Shown here one piece after another: positions 52,783 to 62,099 of a stretch of DNA of 64,000 bases. The stretch comes from Pseudomonas sp. PSE14 (lineage in GTDB: Bacteria; Pseudomonadota; Gammaproteobacteria; Pseudomonadales; Pseudomonadaceae). Position 1 is the stretch's first letter. Every line of letters starts with the position of its first letter. Location: assembly GCF_029203285.1 (NCBI RefSeq), contig NZ_CP115669.1, positions 3,410,001 through 3,474,000 of the forward strand, written 5' to 3'. Below the pieces are notes generated by a model. It was not told where the DNA came from and made no database searches. It saw nothing but the letters and a program-made list of their open reading frames with translations. A program made the translations under genes and the position numbers.

Positions 52783-53661
52783 TCACATCACCCGTGCCGG
52801 ATGCTGCACGCGCGGGCTGCCGAGCTGCTCGCGCCAGGACGGCGGCTGGCGGTCGTCGCTGTCCTTGATGCCATAGCGCAGCGCCAGTTCCGCGCTGACC
52901 AGGGTCTGCCCGGAGAGCTCAGTCAGCTTGGGGTCCTCCAGCATCGCGCGGATGATCCGGCCGTTGAACTGCGGCGTCTCGGCCATCGCCAGGAAGGCCT
53001 CGTACTGCTCGGCCTTGGCCTGGCCGGCGATGGCGGTGCGTTCGGTCAGCTGCGGGCCGAGCCAAAGGGAAACCGCCGCGACCGCGCTGTTCTCGAAGTC
53101 GATGGCCATGTCTGCCGCCAGCTTGTCCACCCCGGCCTTCTGCGCCCCGTAGGCCGGGCCGTGCATGTAGCAGCCGGCGCCGAACGAGGAGACAAAGGCC
53201 ACCAGCGCCTTCGGTGCGCGCAGCAGCAGCGGCGCGGCGTAATAGCTGGCGACGTAGGACGAGCGCAGGCCGACGTCGAGGATGTCCACCATCTCCAGCG
53301 GCTTCTCCCAGAACGGGCCGGGCTCGATCAACTGCTCGTGGATGAAGGTGACGTTGTTCACCAGCAGGTCCAGGCGCCCCTGCTCCGTCTCGATACGCTG
53401 GAACAGCGCGCGCACCTGCTCGTCGTCGCTGTGGTCGCACTGCACGGCGATGCCCTTGCCGCCGGCGGCGTCGATGGCCGCGGCGGTTTCATGGATGGAG
53501 CCGTGCATCACCTGGCCATGCAGCGTGGCGGCACCGGACTGCAGCGAGCGACCGCTGACGTAGACGGTCATGCCGGCGGCGCCCAGCGCCTGGGCGATGC
53601 CCTTGCCGACGCCACGGCTGGCGCCGGTGACCAGGGCGATACGGGGAGTCTGTTCAGACAT
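52783..53661 (-). CDS. Short-chain dehydrogenase/reductase
   Basis: The 292-residue SDR has TGASRGVGKGIAQALG for NAD(P) binding, LLVNNVTF (NNAG position), and a catalytic pair in AYGAQKAGVDKLAAD (YxxxK) preceded by VSSFGAG (Ser). Its gene overlaps the start region of the minus-strand unit by 8 bp with the flavoprotein gene, so the two are coupled. It probably oxidises or reduces a ring hydroxyl or ketone in the hydrophobic-compound pathway of this arm. Confidence 0.88.
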   Translation of the reverse strand: MSEQTPRIALVTGASRGVGKGIAQALGAAGMTVYVSGRSLQSGAATLHGQVMHGSIHETAAAIDAAGGKGIAVQCDHSDDEQVRALFQRIETEQGRLDLLVNNVTFIHEQLIEPGPFWEKPLEMVDILDVGLRSSYVASYYAAPLLLRAPKALVAFVSSFGAGCYMHGPAYGAQKAGVDKLAADMAIDFENSAVAAVSLWLGPQLTERTAIAGQAKAEQYEAFLAMAETPQFNGRIIRAMLEDPKLTELSGQTLVSAELALRYGIKDSDDRQPPSWREQLGSPRVQHPARVM

Positions 53662-55417
53662 TGTTCGAAGCCTCCTGGCTGGCGCGAGCGCGGGTCTGCT
53701 CGGCCTGTTGCTGGATGTGCTCGGCGGCGAGGAAACCGAAGGTCATCGCCGGGCCGATGGTGGAGCCCGCGCCGGGATAGGTGGTACCCATCATCGAGGC
53801 GGCGGAGTTGCCGATGGCGTAGAGGCCGTCGATGGCACTGCCGTCCTCGCGCAGCACGCGGGCGTTCACGTCGGTGAGCAGGCCGCCCTTGGTGCCGATG
53901 TCGCCGGCATTGATCTGCACCGCATAGAACGGCGCCTTGAGCAGCGGCGCCAGGCACGGGTTGGGCAGTACGGTGGGGTCACCGTAGTAGCGGTCGAAGG
54001 CCGACTCGCCCTTGTGGAAGTCCGGGTCCTGGCCCAGTGCCGCATGGCGGTTGAAACGCTCCAGGGTGCGGGCGAGACCGGCGCCGTCGACGCCAATGGC
54101 GGTGGCCAGTTCGGCGATGCTGTCGGCCTTGTGGTAGTAGCCGTGCAGATGTTTGGGCAGGCGGCTGTCGGGCATCGCATAGCCGGGCAGCAAGGCGCCG
54201 CAGGGGTATTTGCGGCGGAACTCGGCGTCGAACACCATCCAGCAGGGCACACTGCGCGCCTGTTCGGTGTTGTGCCCGTACATGGCATAGACGATGTCGG
54301 TGTAGGGCGCGGCTTCGTTGACGAAGCGCTGGCCGGCGGAGTCCACCAGCACGCAACCCGGCAGGGTGCGCTCGACGAACAGCGCGCGCTGTTTTTCCTC
54401 ACCCTCGACATGGGTGGTCGGCGCCCACCAGGCGTGTTCCATCAGCGCGGTGGCCGCGCCCAGTGCCTGGCCGGCGCAGATGCCGTCGCCGCTGTTGTAG
54501 GGCGGCGTCGCGCTCCACTGGCTTTGCGATGGCTGCGGATGGTACTGGCTGCGCATCGCCTGGTTACGCTCGAAACCGCCGGCGGCGATGACCACCCCAC
54601 GTCGAGCATGCACCCGCAGCGGACGGCCCTTGTGCAGCAGTTCGGCGCCCACTACCCGGCCGTCCTCGTCCACCAGGCCCTGCAGTGGCGCTTCCAGCCA
54701 CAGCGGTACCTGGCGATCGAGCAGCGAACGGCGCAGCGCGGCGACCAGGGCGTTGCCCAGGGTGAGGAAGCGGTCGCGCTTCGAGCTCAGGCGTCCGCCC
54801 AGGTCGCGCCAGTAGCGCCACAGGATGCGCATCGTCAGCCCGACCCAGCCGGGCCCGCGGCAGAGCAGCACGCGCGCTTCCTTCATGGTCATGGCGACGC
54901 GCCCCATCATCAGGGTGCCCGGCGACGGCTCGCGCATCCGCGCGAATTCATCGCCCAGTTCGCGGGCGTCGAACGGCAGCGGGTCCATGGAGCGGAAGCC
55001 CAGCTTGCCCCCCGGGACTTCCGGGTAATAGTCGGCGTACTCGGGCTGCGCCTCGAAGCGCACCCGGCTGTTGGCCTCCAGGTATTCGACCATGCGCCGG
55101 CCGTGTTCGACGTAGGTCTCGATGCGGCCGTCGGTCACCAGGTCCCGGGTCACGGTACGGATGTAACGAATCGCTTCCTGTGCCGAATCCTGGCCACCGA
55201 GGGCGGCGATCCGATGGTTGCAGGGAATCCAGATGCCGCCGCCGGACACCGCCGAGGTGCCGCCGTAGCGGTCGCTCTTTTCCACCACCAATACGTCCAT
55301 GCCCAGGTCGCGGGCACGCAAGGCGGCGGTCATGCCACCAGCGCCGCTGCCCACCACCAGTACGTCACATTCATGGTCCCACTCGCGGCTCCGCTGGCCG
55401 CTCGCCCTTGCGTTCAT
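53654..55417 (-). CDS. FAD-dependent dehydrogenase, 3-ketosteroid delta-1-dehydrogenase/fumarate-reductase family
   Basis: From ATG 55417 the 587-residue flavoprotein starts with the dinucleotide fold DVLVVGSGAGGMTAALRARD and EKSDRYGGTSAVSGGGIWIP, the KstD-type FAD region. It ends with NSAASMMGTTYPGAGSTIGPAMTF, which places the isoalloxazine. These enzymes desaturate ring carbons next to a ketone or reduce enones. An in-frame extension upstream runs into the divergent promoter region and is rejected. The SDR gene follows in the same operon. A steroid or terpenoid ketone is a plausible substrate. Confidence 0.86.
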   Translation of the reverse strand: MNARASGQRSREWDHECDVLVVGSGAGGMTAALRARDLGMDVLVVEKSDRYGGTSAVSGGGIWIPCNHRIAALGGQDSAQEAIRYIRTVTRDLVTDGRIETYVEHGRRMVEYLEANSRVRFEAQPEYADYYPEVPGGKLGFRSMDPLPFDARELGDEFARMREPSPGTLMMGRVAMTMKEARVLLCRGPGWVGLTMRILWRYWRDLGGRLSSKRDRFLTLGNALVAALRRSLLDRQVPLWLEAPLQGLVDEDGRVVGAELLHKGRPLRVHARRGVVIAAGGFERNQAMRSQYHPQPSQSQWSATPPYNSGDGICAGQALGAATALMEHAWWAPTTHVEGEEKQRALFVERTLPGCVLVDSAGQRFVNEAAPYTDIVYAMYGHNTEQARSVPCWMVFDAEFRRKYPCGALLPGYAMPDSRLPKHLHGYYHKADSIAELATAIGVDGAGLARTLERFNRHAALGQDPDFHKGESAFDRYYGDPTVLPNPCLAPLLKAPFYAVQINAGDIGTKGGLLTDVNARVLREDGSAIDGLYAIGNSAASMMGTTYPGAGSTIGPAMTFGFLAAEHIQQQAEQTRARASQEASNNV

Positions 55418-55493
55418 GCGCTGTTTTCTCCGGGAGCTGGCGTGGGTCCGACCCACGCATCCTCGGCGATTTTTCGCGCAGCCCATGAGCCCG

Positions 55494-55566
55494 AACATCG
55501 TCCGATGGGACTAGCCCGGAAGGGCCTCGGCACCGTCTCGCTGGCGTAGTCCCTTCGGACGATGTT
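55494..55566. promoter_or_regulatory. Long inverted repeat in the divergent flavoprotein/DUF1302 promoter region
   Basis: Two 20-bp arms, containing CATCGTCCGATGGGACTA and its inverse TAGTCCCTTCGGACGATG, match with one mismatch and are separated by 33 bp. They lie midway in the 243-bp gap between the divergent genes and probably bind a dimeric regulator that switches both directions. Confidence 0.75.
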
Positions 55567-55660
55567 GGCGAATCCGGGTGACCACATAGTCAGCCCCGCC
55601 ACATTCCCGCCAACACAGTTCCGGGTCTGGACAACCGTGCCTGCCCGAGCAGAGGACGAA

Positions 55661-57283
55661 ATGACAAGAATAAGAATCGCCTTCCAGCCGATGCCCCTTG
55701 CCGTTGCGATCAGCGCCTCCAGCCTGTTCCTGGCCAGCCAGGCCCAGGCACTGTCGTTCGACGTAAACGACGACCTCAAGATCAACTGGAACACCACCGT
55801 CAGCTACGGCCTCGCCTGGCGTACCGAGAAGCGCGCCCACGCGCTCTCCAACGGTGGCAGCAACCCGGCGATCGCCAACATCGATGACGGCAACAACGCC
55901 TTCGATCGCGGCAGCTTGATCAACAACCGCGCCAGCTTCCTCACCGAGGCCGACTTCAAGTTCCGCGAGGACTTCGGCCTGTTCGCGCGCGCCTCCGGCT
56001 TCTACGACGACGTCTACCATCACAGCAACGACAACACGACCGGCACCTCCAACTGCCTGGCGTCCGGTCATTGCTCCAAGGCCGACGAATTCCCCGAAGA
56101 CACCGTCGACCAGCACGGCGACCGCGTGCGCATGCTCGACACCTACGGCTATGGCAACTGGGACCTGAACGGACACGCCCTCAACGCGCGCGTCGGCAAC
56201 CAGGTGGTGAGCTGGGGTGAAAGCCTGTTCAACGGCTTCGGCATCTCCGGCGCGATGAGCCCGGTGGACGCGACCAAGGCCAACGTCCCGGGCATCGAGA
56301 TCAAGGAACTGTTCCTGCCGGTCGGCCAGGCGTTCGTCCAGTACAGCCTCACCGACGCGCTCGGCGTGCAGGCCTACTACCAGTACGACTGGAAAAAGAC
56401 CGAGATCGACGGCGTCGGCAGCTATTTCTCGATCACCGACCAGATGGACCGCGGCGGCTACAGCGACGCCTTCGGCATGACCCGCCGCATCGGCGACGAC
56501 AAGCCCAGCGACTCCGGCCAGTTCGGCGTGGCGCTGACCTACAGCGCCGAGCAACTGAACAACACCGAGTTCGGCCTGTACTACGTGCGCTTCCACGACA
56601 AGACGCCGCAGCTGGACTTCCTCAGCCACTGGAACCAGGCCGAGTACAACGTACGTTACTTCGACAACATCGACCTGTACGGCGCCAGCTTCTCCACCGT
56701 GCTGGGCGAGACCAACGTCAGCGGCGAACTGAGCTACCGCGACGGCCAGCCGGTGCTGGTGGATACCGGCCTGGTACCGCACCCGGTGCGCGCCAAGACC
56801 ATGGAAGCGTTGATGTCCTTCATCCACTCCTATGGCAACCAGCCCTTCGCCGACAACGTCACCCTGACCGGCGAAGTGGGCTACAACCGCGTGCTGAGCA
56901 ACGACAAGGCACCGAGCTTCGACGTGTTCGTGCCCACCGGCGCCGGCTACGCGCTGATCAATACCCCCAACACCGGCGAGCTGTACTACGACAAGTCCGC
57001 CTGGGGTTACACCCTCAACGTCACCCTTGATTACAACAACATCTTCAACGGCTGGGACCTCAGCGTTCCGCTCATCTACAGCCAGGCCGTCAACGGCAGC
57101 TCGTCGATGCCCGGCAGCTTCGGCCTGGGTGAAGGCGACGACCGCCTCGGCGTCGGCACCACCTGGCGCTACCTGAACAACTTCAGCATCGAGGCCCGCT
57201 ACAACGTGTTCCTCGGCAATCCGAGCGAAACCGCCCTGTCCGACCGCGACAACGTTTCGCTGACCGCGAAATACAGCTTCTGA
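55661..57283 (+). CDS. DUF1302-family outer-membrane protein
   Basis: ATG 55661 follows AGAGGACGAA; longer frames run through the operator and are rejected. The 540-residue protein has a signal peptide ending LASQAQA. The mature part is rich in alternating aromatic strands (LKINWNTTVSYGLAWRTEKR, GQFGVALTYSAEQLNNTEFG) and ends NVSLTAKYSF with the C-terminal Phe of outer-membrane barrels. DUF1302 proteins pair with DUF1329 proteins in clusters for hydrophobic substrates and are thought to help uptake. The DUF1329 gene follows at 21 bp. Confidence 0.88.
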   Translation: MTRIRIAFQPMPLAVAISASSLFLASQAQALSFDVNDDLKINWNTTVSYGLAWRTEKRAHALSNGGSNPAIANIDDGNNAFDRGSLINNRASFLTEADFKFREDFGLFARASGFYDDVYHHSNDNTTGTSNCLASGHCSKADEFPEDTVDQHGDRVRMLDTYGYGNWDLNGHALNARVGNQVVSWGESLFNGFGISGAMSPVDATKANVPGIEIKELFLPVGQAFVQYSLTDALGVQAYYQYDWKKTEIDGVGSYFSITDQMDRGGYSDAFGMTRRIGDDKPSDSGQFGVALTYSAEQLNNTEFGLYYVRFHDKTPQLDFLSHWNQAEYNVRYFDNIDLYGASFSTVLGETNVSGELSYRDGQPVLVDTGLVPHPVRAKTMEALMSFIHSYGNQPFADNVTLTGEVGYNRVLSNDKAPSFDVFVPTGAGYALINTPNTGELYYDKSAWGYTLNVTLDYNNIFNGWDLSVPLIYSQAVNGSSSMPGSFGLGEGDDRLGVGTTWRYLNNFSIEARYNVFLGNPSETALSDRDNVSLTAKYSF

Positions 57284-57304
57284 CCCAGCAGGAGGAGCCC
57301 TCCC

Positions 57305-58684
57305 ATGAACCGCAAACCCCACTTTTCAGCTCTACTGCTGTCCGCCGGACTCGCTTGCCTGATCGGCCAGGCGCAGGCCAAGGTCAGCCCTGAAGAGGCC
57401 GCCCGCCTCGGCACGGAACTGACCCCCATGGGCGCCGAGAAAGCCGGCAACGCAGATGGCACCATCCCGGCCTGGTCGGGCAAATGGCGCGGAGCGCCGC
57501 CCCATGTGAACTACGCAGGGCCGGGCAACCGTTACCCCGATCCCTACGCCGACGAGAAGCCGCTGTTCGTCATCACCGCGCAGAACATGGAGCAGTATTC
57601 CAAGTACCTGACCGACGGCCAGCGCGCGCTGTTCAAGCGCTACCCCACCACCTTCAAGATGCCCGTCTACCCGTCGCACCGTGACTTCCGCTACAGCGAG
57701 AAGGCGGAAGAGCGGATCAAGGCCAACGCCGTCAGCGCGGAACTGACCCAGGAAGGAAACGCGGTGGCCGGTGCCTTCGGCGCCTCCCCTTTCCCGATTC
57801 CGAAGAACGGCAATGAGCTGATCTGGAACCACGCCCTGCAGACCCGCGCCTGGAGCGAGGAAGCGGTGTACGACCAGTCGGTGATCTACTCCAACGGCAA
57901 CACCGCGCCGCAGACCGTCCACTACCAGATCTCCTGCCCCTGGTCGGACCCCAATGGCTCGGTCGAACAGTCCGCGGCCAGCGGCATCATGAGCCACTTC
58001 ATGCTCACCACCCTCAAGCCCGTGCGCTCCAAGGGCGAGATCATCGGCGGCAACGAGTTCATCGACCCCATGGCCAATCCGCGCCAGAGCTGGCAGTACC
58101 TGCCCGGTACCCGCCGCGTTCGCCGCGCGCCCACCGTCGGCTACGACACCCCCACCGGCGCTGGCGGCTTCCGCGTCATCGACGAAGACCGCCTGTTCAA
58201 CGGCGCGACCGACCGTTACAACTGGAAGATGATCGGCAAGAAAGAGATCTACATCCCCTACAACAACTACAAGCTCGACGATCCGAACGTGAAGTATTCG
58301 GATCTGCTCACGCCCAACCACATCAACCCGGACTACATGCGCTACGAGCTGCACCGCGTATGGGTGGTGGAAGCGACCCTCAAGCCCGGCGCACGGCACA
58401 TCTACGGCAAGCGTACCCTCTACCTCGACGAGGACAGCTGGTCCGCCGCCCTGGCCGACAACTACGACAACCGCGGCCAGCTGTGGCGCACCAACATGCA
58501 GACCACCACCTATGCCTATGACATCCAGGTCAACCAGGCACGTGTCGCCCTGTTCCACGACCTGATCGCCGGCTCCTACCTGGCCGACCGCCTGTCCAAC
58601 GAACAGCCGCAACCACAACTGAACACCGTCAAGTACGACAGCAACTACTTCACCGCTGCGAACATGCGCAAGCTCGGCCAGTAA
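57305..58684 (+). CDS. DUF1329-family envelope protein (outer-membrane lipoprotein-sorting-like)
   Basis: The 459-residue protein has a signal peptide ending QAQA and no lipobox. The mature start VSPEEAARLGTELTPMGAEKAGNADGTIPAW is the DUF1329 hallmark, followed by LolA-like beta structure (residues about 150-420). It probably works in the periplasm, carrying or presenting hydrophobic substrates with the DUF1302 barrel. AGGAGGAG precedes the ATG, and a strong terminator ends the two-gene unit. Confidence 0.9.
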   Translation: MNRKPHFSALLLSAGLACLIGQAQAKVSPEEAARLGTELTPMGAEKAGNADGTIPAWSGKWRGAPPHVNYAGPGNRYPDPYADEKPLFVITAQNMEQYSKYLTDGQRALFKRYPTTFKMPVYPSHRDFRYSEKAEERIKANAVSAELTQEGNAVAGAFGASPFPIPKNGNELIWNHALQTRAWSEEAVYDQSVIYSNGNTAPQTVHYQISCPWSDPNGSVEQSAASGIMSHFMLTTLKPVRSKGEIIGGNEFIDPMANPRQSWQYLPGTRRVRRAPTVGYDTPTGAGGFRVIDEDRLFNGATDRYNWKMIGKKEIYIPYNNYKLDDPNVKYSDLLTPNHINPDYMRYELHRVWVVEATLKPGARHIYGKRTLYLDEDSWSAALADNYDNRGQLWRTNMQTTTYAYDIQVNQARVALFHDLIAGSYLADRLSNEQPQPQLNTVKYDSNYFTAANMRKLGQ

Positions 58685-58693
58685 GGCCACAGG

Positions 58694-58732
58694 GCCGGCC
58701 GCTCCTCCTTTGGGGGCGGCCGGTTTTTTTTC
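58694..58732 (+). terminator. Strong terminator after the DUF1302-DUF1329 unit
   Basis: GCCGGCCGC and GCGGCCGG pair around a 13-nt loop and lead into eight T. It lies 10 bp past the stop codon. Confidence 0.92.
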
Positions 58733-58856
58733 GCCCCGAATTCCTTTTTTGGCGCGGCGTTCTGCGTGCCAGTAACGATGACGCTCCCGTGCAGGACCCG
58801 CCCGGGCTCATCGCACCTGCGTCATGACTACCACCCCTCGATAAGGAACATCCCTC

Positions 58857-60767
58857 GTGGCCAAGCGACTGCTCATCCCTGCTGCCCTGCTCTGCCTGCC
58901 GCACACCACCGCCCTTGCCCTTGACCTCTCGCTGGATACCCCGCGCCTCGTCGGTGCGGACAACTTCCGCGACGTTGCCGGCACCACCCAGGCCGACGTC
59001 ACCGCCAATGGCGGCGTCATGCGCTCCGGCGTGTTCTACCGTTCCAACGCACTGACCCTGAAGGGCAATGACAAGGCGATCCTCGAAGGACTGGGGATCG
59101 GCGAAATCTTCGACCTGCGCACCCCCGGCGAAATCGCCCAGGCGCCGGATGTCCTCCCCGCCGGAGCCCGCTACCAGAACATCAACATCATCGGCGGCGA
59201 ACAGGTGAACCCGCCCCTCACCAGCCCCGAGGCGGCGCGTGAGTGGATGCGCGACCTGAACCGCGACTTCGTCACCGACGCCGGCCAACGTGCGCGCTAC
59301 CATGACCTCTTCATGGAGCTGGCCAGCGCCGAAGACCCGGTGATCTTCCACTGCACCTCCGGCAAGGACCGCACCGGCTGGACCGCCGCCATGCTGCAAT
59401 CCATTGCCGGCGTCGACTCGGCCACCATCATGCAGGACTACCTGGCCACCAACAGCTACAGCGCCGGCAGCATCAGCGCCACCCTGGCCAAGCTCAGCGC
59501 CCATGCACCGGCACTGGCCTCCGTCTATGCACCGCTGCTGGGCGTGGAAGAAAGTTTCCTGCAGGCCGGTCTCGACCAGATCACCCAGGACTACGGCACG
59601 GTCGACAACTACCTGAAAGAGGGCCTGGGCCTGGACCAGGAGACCATTTACGTACTGCGCGGCAAGATGGTCCGCTTTGGCAGCCTGCCCGGCCAGGCGG
59701 GGCTCGCGGGCAACGCCGCGGCCGGCGCCGGCCTGCTGGCCGCCTTGCAGGACAGCGACCTCTCCGGCCGCTACAGCGCCTACAACTACTACCTGCAATC
59801 GGCCATCGATGCCGGCAGCCTGGGCGGCCTGGAGCAACGCGTCGGCGGGCAGATCCACGCCGACTCGGCCAGCTACCTGCTGCGCCAGACCCAGTTGATT
59901 GACAACGCCATCGCGCCCTACGCCAGCGGCCGCGACCTGCGCGAGGGCGAAAGCCAGCTGTGGATGAGCGCGCTGGCCAGCTACGTCGGCACCGATGGAT
60001 CGTCCCATGCCTCCAGCAGCAACGAGCACAGCCAGGGCGCCCTGGTCGGCCTGACCCACCGCTTCGACAGCCAGACCAGCGCCCGCGCCGGCTTCGGCTA
60101 CTCCAACGGCGACGTGGCCAGCTCCGGCGCCTCCGCCGACGCCGACCTCACCTTCATCACTCTGGGCGGCCGCTACGCCTTCGACAGCCTCGAACAGGGC
60201 GCCTACGCAGACCTGCGCCTGGACGCCGGCTACATCGACTACGACAGCCGCCGCGACCTCGGCTACGGCCTGGGCCGCGCCAAGGGCGACACCCAGGGCA
60301 GCCTGTACAGCGCCCTGGCCAACCTCGGCTATCGCACCCACAACGGCGACCTGACCCTGGAGCCGACCCTCGGCGTACGCGTCAGCCAGGTCCGCCTCGA
60401 CGGCTTCACCGAAAAAGGCAGCGAGCTGGCGCTGGACGTCGACACCGTCGACAAGACCGTCACCAGCCTGGTCGGCGGCCTGAACCTGGGCTTCGGCCAG
60501 TCCCACGTCGGCGACTGGAGCCTGCAGCCGGGGCTGAACCTGGGTTACGAGCACGCCTTCGGCAATCCCGAGGTGAAGAGCCACGGGGCAGTCCAGGGCT
60601 TCGGCGTGGAGCAGGTCTCGGCCTTCAACGACCGCGACCTGTTCAAGGTCGGCGCCGGCCTCACCGCCCGCGCGGGCGCCGTCAGCGTCAGCGCCGACGT
60701 GCAGGGGCTGCAAGGCTCCGACAGCCATGGACTGAGCGGCAACCTCAGCCTGGGTATCGCCTTCTAA
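58857..60767 (+). CDS. Tyrosine-phosphatase-like domain fused to an autotransporter barrel
   Basis: GTG 58857 follows AAGGAA. The 636-residue protein has a signal peptide ending ALA. Residues about 25-270 form a Tyr_phosphatase3-type domain: DNFRDVAGT, EIFDLRTPGEIAQ and the loop HCTSGKDRTGW with the CX5R catalytic Cys and Arg. A helical linker leads to residues about 365-636, an autotransporter beta-domain (QLWMSALASYVGTDGSSHAS onward) ending LSLGIAF with the barrel-terminal Phe. The phosphatase should therefore be placed on the cell surface or released. Phosphatases carried by type V secretion are rare; the target could be host or extracellular phosphoester. Confidence 0.88.
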   Translation: MAKRLLIPAALLCLPHTTALALDLSLDTPRLVGADNFRDVAGTTQADVTANGGVMRSGVFYRSNALTLKGNDKAILEGLGIGEIFDLRTPGEIAQAPDVLPAGARYQNINIIGGEQVNPPLTSPEAAREWMRDLNRDFVTDAGQRARYHDLFMELASAEDPVIFHCTSGKDRTGWTAAMLQSIAGVDSATIMQDYLATNSYSAGSISATLAKLSAHAPALASVYAPLLGVEESFLQAGLDQITQDYGTVDNYLKEGLGLDQETIYVLRGKMVRFGSLPGQAGLAGNAAAGAGLLAALQDSDLSGRYSAYNYYLQSAIDAGSLGGLEQRVGGQIHADSASYLLRQTQLIDNAIAPYASGRDLREGESQLWMSALASYVGTDGSSHASSSNEHSQGALVGLTHRFDSQTSARAGFGYSNGDVASSGASADADLTFITLGGRYAFDSLEQGAYADLRLDAGYIDYDSRRDLGYGLGRAKGDTQGSLYSALANLGYRTHNGDLTLEPTLGVRVSQVRLDGFTEKGSELALDVDTVDKTVTSLVGGLNLGFGQSHVGDWSLQPGLNLGYEHAFGNPEVKSHGAVQGFGVEQVSAFNDRDLFKVGAGLTARAGAVSVSADVQGLQGSDSHGLSGNLSLGIAF

Positions 60768-60775
60768 GCGCAACA

Positions 60776-60806
60776 CCCCCGAGGAGCCGAACCGGCTCCT
60801 CGGGGG
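60776..60806. terminator. Hairpin after the phosphatase-autotransporter gene
   Basis: CCCCCGAGGAGCC and GGCTCCTCGGGGG form a perfect 13-bp stem with a 5-nt loop just past the stop codon. It lacks a T run and works with the next hairpin. Confidence 0.75.
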
Positions 60807-60810
60807 AAGG

Positions 60811-60855
60811 CAAAAGAAAACGGCCTGCACCGGAAAGTGCAGGCCGTTTTTCTTG
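60811..60855. terminator. Bidirectional Rho-independent terminator
   Basis: AAAACGGCCTGCAC and GTGCAGGCCGTTTT pair around six bases. A T run follows on the plus strand and the matching A run gives T on the minus strand, so it ends both the autotransporter gene and the convergent oxidoreductase operon. Confidence 0.92.
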
Positions 60856-60871
60856 ACGCTTTGACGACGGC

Positions 60872-62098
60872 TTAGCGTACCCCCGCAAAGCTCTCCGGCC
60901 GGTTCAGCACGCAACGAATACCACCGGGCAACCCCATGCTCGCCACGCACTGGTTGCAGTGCGTGCAGCCGTTGGCGTAGCGCTCGCCCTGCTGCTGGAT
61001 ATTGCGTACCAGGTCCGGGTCGCGCAGCAGTGCGCGGCCCATGGCGACGAAGTCGAAGCCCTCGCTCATGGCGCGCTGCAGGCTGTCGCGGCTGCTCACG
61101 CCGCCCAGGTACACCAGCGGCATGTCGGTGGCCTGGCGCACCCGTCGGGCCTGTTCGAGGAAGTACATCTCGGTATAGGGCGAGTCGGCAAACAGGCGGC
61201 CGCCGAACCATTTCATCGCGGTGCGCTGCAACGGGTTGGTCTCCAGCGGGATCATCTGCTGCAGCGGGCTTTCGCCACGGAACAGGTACATCGGCGAACG
61301 GCTGGTGAAGCCGCCGCTCATGACCAGGGCGTTGAGGCCATGCTCGGCCAGGCGCTGCGCGGCACGGCACGACTCGTCGATCTCCAGGCCCCCGGCGAAG
61401 CCGTCGCTGAGATTGAGCTTGGCCAGGATCGGGAAGTCGTCGCCCACCGCGTCGCGCACCGCCGCCAGCACTTGCAGCGGCAGGCGCAGACGGTTGTCCA
61501 GGCTGCCGCCGTAGGCATCGCTGCGCTTGTTGGTGGCCGGCGAGATGAACTGGCTGAGCAGGTAGCCGTGGCCCATGTGGATTTCGATGGCGTCGAAACC
61601 GGCGCGCTTCACGAAGGCCGCGGCGTCGCGGTATTCGTTCAGGGTCTTGCGGATGTCCGCATCGCCCATGGCGCCGGCGAAGGGTACGCCGGAGAACAGC
61701 CCGTACTGGTTGATGCAGGCGCTGGGGCCGCGCGGACGCGGGATGTTCTGCGGGCGGTTGCGGCTGAAGAAGCCGCAGTGCGCCAGTTGTGCCGACACCG
61801 CCCCGCCCTCCCGGTGCACCGCGCCGGCCAGTTCGCTGAGCTTGGCGAAGACACCTTCGTGCATCCACATCTGGTCGGGGAAGGTCAGGCCGTCGGGCGA
61901 TACCCCGCAGTAGGCCACGGTGCTCAGGGCGACGCCGCCACGGGCCATGCGCGCATGGTGCGCGACCAGGTCGTCACTGGGCACGCCGCCCTGGCACATG
62001 CCCTCGAAGGTGGCGGTCTTGATCACGCGGTTACGCAAGGCCAGGCCGGCCAGGTGGGCGGGGGCGAAAACCTTGTCCAGCGCGTCTTGCGGGGTCAT
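60872..62098 (-). CDS. NADH:flavin oxidoreductase, old yellow enzyme family with Cys cluster
   Basis: The 408-residue TIM-barrel flavoprotein has the OYE FMN blocks LRNRVIKTATFEG, VSAQLAHCGFFS and EIHMGHGYLLSQFISPATNK (with the SDAYGGSLDNRLR arginine). After VAMGRALLRDPDL it ends with C-x2-C-x2-C-x10-C (CTHCNQC to GGIRC), like the [4Fe-4S] site of dienoyl-CoA-reductase-type enzymes, but it lacks their C-terminal FAD domain. It would reduce an enone. It is the last gene of the minus-strand unit containing the RibBA-like and hydrolase genes, with 1 bp between it and the RibBA-like gene. Confidence 0.88.
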   Translation of the reverse strand: MTPQDALDKVFAPAHLAGLALRNRVIKTATFEGMCQGGVPSDDLVAHHARMARGGVALSTVAYCGVSPDGLTFPDQMWMHEGVFAKLSELAGAVHREGGAVSAQLAHCGFFSRNRPQNIPRPRGPSACINQYGLFSGVPFAGAMGDADIRKTLNEYRDAAAFVKRAGFDAIEIHMGHGYLLSQFISPATNKRSDAYGGSLDNRLRLPLQVLAAVRDAVGDDFPILAKLNLSDGFAGGLEIDESCRAAQRLAEHGLNALVMSGGFTSRSPMYLFRGESPLQQMIPLETNPLQRTAMKWFGGRLFADSPYTEMYFLEQARRVRQATDMPLVYLGGVSSRDSLQRAMSEGFDFVAMGRALLRDPDLVRNIQQQGERYANGCTHCNQCVASMGLPGGIRCVLNRPESFAGVR

Positions 62099-62099
62099 C

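Noticed and set aside
58650..61868. A 1072-codon open frame on the minus strand
   Set aside because: It runs antisense through the phosphatase-autotransporter gene and out of frame through the oxidoreductase gene. It has low-complexity Gly/Ala/Val/Gln translation typical of shadow frames in GC-rich DNA and no ribosome site.
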